NCBI RefSeq assembly: GCF_028688795.1
Contig: NZ_JAQTXM010000027.1
Coordinates: 1 to 64,000, forward strand
DNA: 64,000 nt
Source of the DNA: Rhodoferax sp.
Lineage (GTDB): Bacteria; Pseudomonadota; Gammaproteobacteria; Burkholderiales; Burkholderiaceae_C
Direction of reading: 5' to 3'
Below are positions 63,729 to 64,000 of the stretch, piece by piece (the stretch's first letter is position 1; the number at the start of each line of letters is the position of its first letter). Below the pieces are notes generated by a model, which saw only the letters and a list, made by a program, of their open reading frames with translations, was not told where the DNA came from and searched no databases. Made by a program: the position numbers and the translations under genes.

Positions 63729-64000
63729 GTGTCAGAACCATTGGCCCATTCGGGCGGGCATTTGTTAGTTGATCACTTGAAGATGGTCGCAGATTTGGCG
63801 GCAGAGTTTTCAAAAGCGTTTGACGCGGTTGAACCGTTAAAGCGCTGGGCCTACTTGGCGGGCTTGTGGCATGACTTGGGCAAATACCGGCCCGGCTTTC
63901 AGCGCTACGTAGGGCTAGCCGACAACCCGAATGCGCACATCGAAGGCAAAGTGGGTGGTCGAGAAAAGACCCACTCCGCAGCCGGGGCGCTGTGGGCTAT
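63729..64000 (+). CDS. cas3: CRISPR-associated Cas3, HD nuclease domain (partial, 5' end)
   Basis: A GTG start at 63729, 12 bases after GGGAGGG, opens a frame that runs off the window (90 codons seen). The product has the Cas3 HD pattern: an early HSGGHLLVDHL, then AYLAGLWHDLGKYRPGFQRY with the HD metal pair, and KTHSAAGAL with the next metal His. Cas3 cuts DNA unwound at a Cascade-bound target. The sequence is most like type I-C or related Cas3, but the subtype cannot be settled from this part. Effector genes and arrays should lie downstream. Confidence 0.85.
   Translation, partial: MSEPLAHSGGHLLVDHLKMVADLAAEFSKAFDAVEPLKRWAYLAGLWHDLGKYRPGFQRYVGLADNPNAHIEGKVGGREKTHSAAGALWA

Overview
The window is high-GC DNA from a betaproteobacterium, most likely Burkholderiales, family Comamonadaceae (Rhodoferax/Polaromonas-like). 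This is inferred from Ralstonia/Cupriavidus-type hox/hyp gene order, tripartite tricarboxylate and TRAP transporters next to aldarate dehydratases, and a short palindromic repeat (core AATAGCTGCTTGCGC ... AAGGGCTAGAGGC) of a kind I associate with this family. No rRNA, tRNA, insertion sequence, prophage or CRISPR array was seen inside the window.

Layout. 1-0.2 kb: 3' end of an ETF-ubiquinone oxidoreductase gene with a terminator. 0.3-8.5 kb: a trimethylamine/nitrogen block, amt-glnK-tdm facing a divergent tmm-sugE pair, then a second, base-identical amt-glnK and a truncated tdm. The two 1,946-bp direct repeats (347-2292 and 6463-8408) enclose tdm, sugE and tmm, and sigma-54 and NtrC-like sites precede amt and tmm. 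8.5-17.3 kb: ordinary metabolism (alpha/beta hydrolase, M14 carboxypeptidase, atypical pyruvate kinase, gpmI, ppk2, uspA, TerC-family protein).

17.4-35.4 kb: a uronate and aldarate catabolic island. Uronate dehydrogenase and an SMP-30 lactonase would make glucarate/galactarate. Four dehydratases (GudD, a talarate/galactarate-type enolase-superfamily enzyme, a second glucarate-dehydratase-like protein and GarD) would make 5-keto-4-deoxyglucarate. GarL, GarR and a MOFRL glycerate kinase would carry carbon to pyruvate and phosphoglycerate. A TRAP and a TctCBA transporter supply substrate. A FadR-type GntR regulator sits in the middle, and a 17-bp sequence (CAGACAnCnTACAACTT) recurs at four intergenic places, which makes it the likely operator.

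35.8-56.8 kb, all on the minus strand: a complete O2-tolerant membrane-bound [NiFe]-hydrogenase megacluster, hoxK-hoxG-hupE-hoxZ-hoxM-L-O-Q-R-T-V-hypA-B-F-C-D-E-X-hoxA-B-C-J. It includes the H2-sensing regulatory hydrogenase and its two-component system. 57.1-60.6 kb: a hemerythrin-PAS-GGDEF-EAL-CZB signalling protein. 60.7-63.4 kb: a TauE permease and an exeB/exeA-like pair. The window ends in the HD domain of a Cas3, so a type I CRISPR-Cas locus probably starts here.

Most unusual points: the perfect repeats enclosing the trimethylamine genes, with evidence for sequence homogenisation; copies of the short palindromic repeat lying in frame inside garD, at the 3' end of hypD and probably inside hypX; the shared operator of the aldarate island; a 59-codon remnant of an exported lactonase gene; and the multidomain cyclic-di-GMP protein beside the hydrogenase locus.
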